Assembly (NCBI RefSeq): GCF_938029845.1 | Contig: NZ_CALHGG010000108.1 | Location: 1-7,062, forward strand | DNA from: an uncultured Capnocytophaga sp. | GTDB taxonomy: Bacteria; Bacteroidota; Bacteroidia; Flavobacteriales; Flavobacteriaceae | Direction of reading: 5' to 3' | DNA length: 7,062 nucleotides | Shown here: positions 5,870 to 7,062 of the stretch, piece after piece | Position numbering within the stretch: position 1 is the first letter of the stretch | How the letters are laid out: each line of letters opens with the position of its first letter | Program-made: the position numbers and the translations under genes | Notes under the pieces: model-generated | What the model saw: the letters and a program-made list of their open reading frames with translations, nothing else | Told to the model about the DNA's origin: nothing | The model's database searches: none

Positions 5870-7062
5870 ATGAAAATCCTAAAAGAATTGGACGAACTCA
5901 CCGCCGCCGAGGTCATCTCCCCCGAAGTGGCCGAGCGTATCCGCCACTATGCCGAGCAGCGTACCCAGAGTAACTCCTCCCATAGGCTTCTGACTGTCTT
6001 TGGAGCACTGGGGGCGATTCTTATTGCTTTGGGAGTTATTGTCCTTTTGGCGCATAACTGGGACGAGCTTCCTCGCTGGATAAAGACCTTTTTCTCCTTC
6101 CTTCCCTTATTGGCAGGGCAGACTGCTTGTGGCTACCTGCTTTTCAAAAAGGGACTTACCTCTTGGTGGGGGGAAGCCGCCGCTGCCTTCACCGCCTTGT
6201 CCATAGGGGCAGCAATTGCTATGGTACATCAGGTATATAACTTACCTGATAGTTCCTTCACCAGTTTTCTCTCTCTCTGGCTTATCTTAGCCCTGCCTAC
6301 CCTCTACCTTATGCGCTCACGAGCAACCGCTGTGCTCTATTATATAGGTATAGGCACACTTTGTGTTTTAGGGGATAGAGAAGAATGGACTACTTATTAT
6401 ACTTCCTTGGCGGCTTTTGCACTTATCTTACCTTTTTATATTTGGCATATAAGGCATCAGGCAAATAGTGCGATTACTTATGCCTTTCATTGGCTTACCG
6501 TAGTCTTTACCGGAATAGCCTTGTCCATTCTCTCTGCAAATCTAAGAGATGATAGCACTATCCTTTGGTTTGTCTTGCTCGCTGCTATTTATATCATGAT
6601 AGGAAAGTATCTACAGACAAGTATTTATTACAATGCCTATAAGGTAGCTGCCCTTCTGTGTATTCCTATTTGTTTCTTTATAGAAGATTTTCCTTCTTTT
6701 AATAATTACACCCTATATACGACCATTGCTATAGTACTTTTCTATTTTTTACTTATTGCAAAGTATTATTATATAGATAAAAAGGAAAAAACACTGGATC
6801 TTGTATTAGTTTTTCCTCTGTTGTATATATTTTCTATCTATTTAGTGCGCCTTTACCTATATGATTTAGTTATTTTAGCCTTTGGTGCTTACTATATTTG
6901 GAAAGGATTTAAGAGCGAACGTAGTTTAGTGGTCAATTATGGCCTTTCGGTCATCTCTGTTGAGATTGCTATACGATTTTTTGATAGTTCCTACCCTTTT
7001 ATTATCAAAGGAATTGTCTTTATCCTCTTAGGTATAGGCTTTTTTGCAGCCAATTATTTCAT
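5870..7062 (+). CDS. DUF2157 multi-pass membrane protein, C-terminus beyond window
   Basis: Starts with ATG 4 nt after the glycosylase stop (TAATATG context, no clear Shine-Dalgarno) and stays open for 397 codons to the edge. The N-terminal 40 residues are a soluble, charged helical region (ELDELTAAEVISPEVAERI), followed by many hydrophobic segments, about 12 in the visible part (for example 41-61, 74-92, 103-119, 133-147, 176-192, 205-222, 230-244, 282-297, 309-327, 329-344, 379-393). The hallmark AHNWDELPRW at 61-70 and GAAIAMVHQVYNL at 113-125 match the DUF2157 family as I know it. The function of this family is not established and I do not assign one. Base composition falls from GC-rich in the first few hundred bases to strongly AT-rich after about 6560. 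The close spacing argues for co-transcription with bioA. Next to such genes a GDYXXLXY-domain membrane protein (DUF4401) is often found; that could lie just off the right edge. Confidence 0.85.
   Translation, partial: MKILKELDELTAAEVISPEVAERIRHYAEQRTQSNSSHRLLTVFGALGAILIALGVIVLLAHNWDELPRWIKTFFSFLPLLAGQTACGYLLFKKGLTSWWGEAAAAFTALSIGAAIAMVHQVYNLPDSSFTSFLSLWLILALPTLYLMRSRATAVLYYIGIGTLCVLGDREEWTTYYTSLAAFALILPFYIWHIRHQANSAITYAFHWLTVVFTGIALSILSANLRDDSTILWFVLLAAIYIMIGKYLQTSIYYNAYKVAALLCIPICFFIEDFPSFNNYTLYTTIAIVLFYFLLIAKYYYIDKKEKTLDLVLVFPLLYIFSIYLVRLYLYDLVILAFGAYYIWKGFKSERSLVVNYGLSVISVEIAIRFFDSSYPFIIKGIVFILLGIGFFAANYF

Overview
The window looks like chromosomal DNA from a Bacteroidota bacterium, most likely a flavobacterium of the Capnocytophaga type. 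Three lines of sequence evidence support the phylum: promoters carrying the Bacteroidota -7 element TAnnTTTG (TACCTTTG, TATCTTTG, TACTTTTG), starts with little or no Shine-Dalgarno sequence, and a SMUG2/DUF4918-type glycosylase of a kind known from this phylum. The genus is an inference from overall feel and moderate GC content, not something proved here.

Layout, left to right. Positions 1-53 (minus) hold the first 17 codons of pyrH (UMP kinase), which runs off the left edge. Its own promoter (129-160) gives a leader of about 70 nt that contains a heptamer repeat. Positions 208-1935 and 1974-3710 (minus) are two tandem, co-oriented genes for full-length ABC half-transporters (membrane domain plus ATPase domain). 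They very probably form a heterodimer with the exporter-type fold and are transcribed from a promoter at 3735-3742. A 151-bp divergent spacer follows. On the plus strand lies a tightly packed apparent operon: bioA (3862-5151, biotin synthesis), a SMUG2-type DNA glycosylase (5155-5865, 3-nt gap) and a DUF2157 multi-pass membrane protein (5870 to the right edge, 4-nt gap).

The most unusual structure is not a gene. All three intergenic spaces contain short AT-rich arrays with a period of about 8 bp, built on variants of AGCAAATT / CCAATTTG / AGCTCATT (171-218, 1941-1988, 3789-3836). Two of these arrays begin inside the last codons of the two ABC genes, at the same place (after ...Trp-Lys), so they encode the C-terminal tails and stop codons. 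The third ends 6 bp before the bioA -7 element and fills the position where a -33 element would lie.

No transposase, CRISPR array, tRNA, rRNA, phage gene or obvious defence system is visible. The coding content is ordinary housekeeping and transport; the points worth a second look are the octamer arrays, the pyrH leader, the near-leaderless geometry of bioA, and the joining of a DNA-repair enzyme to a biotin gene.
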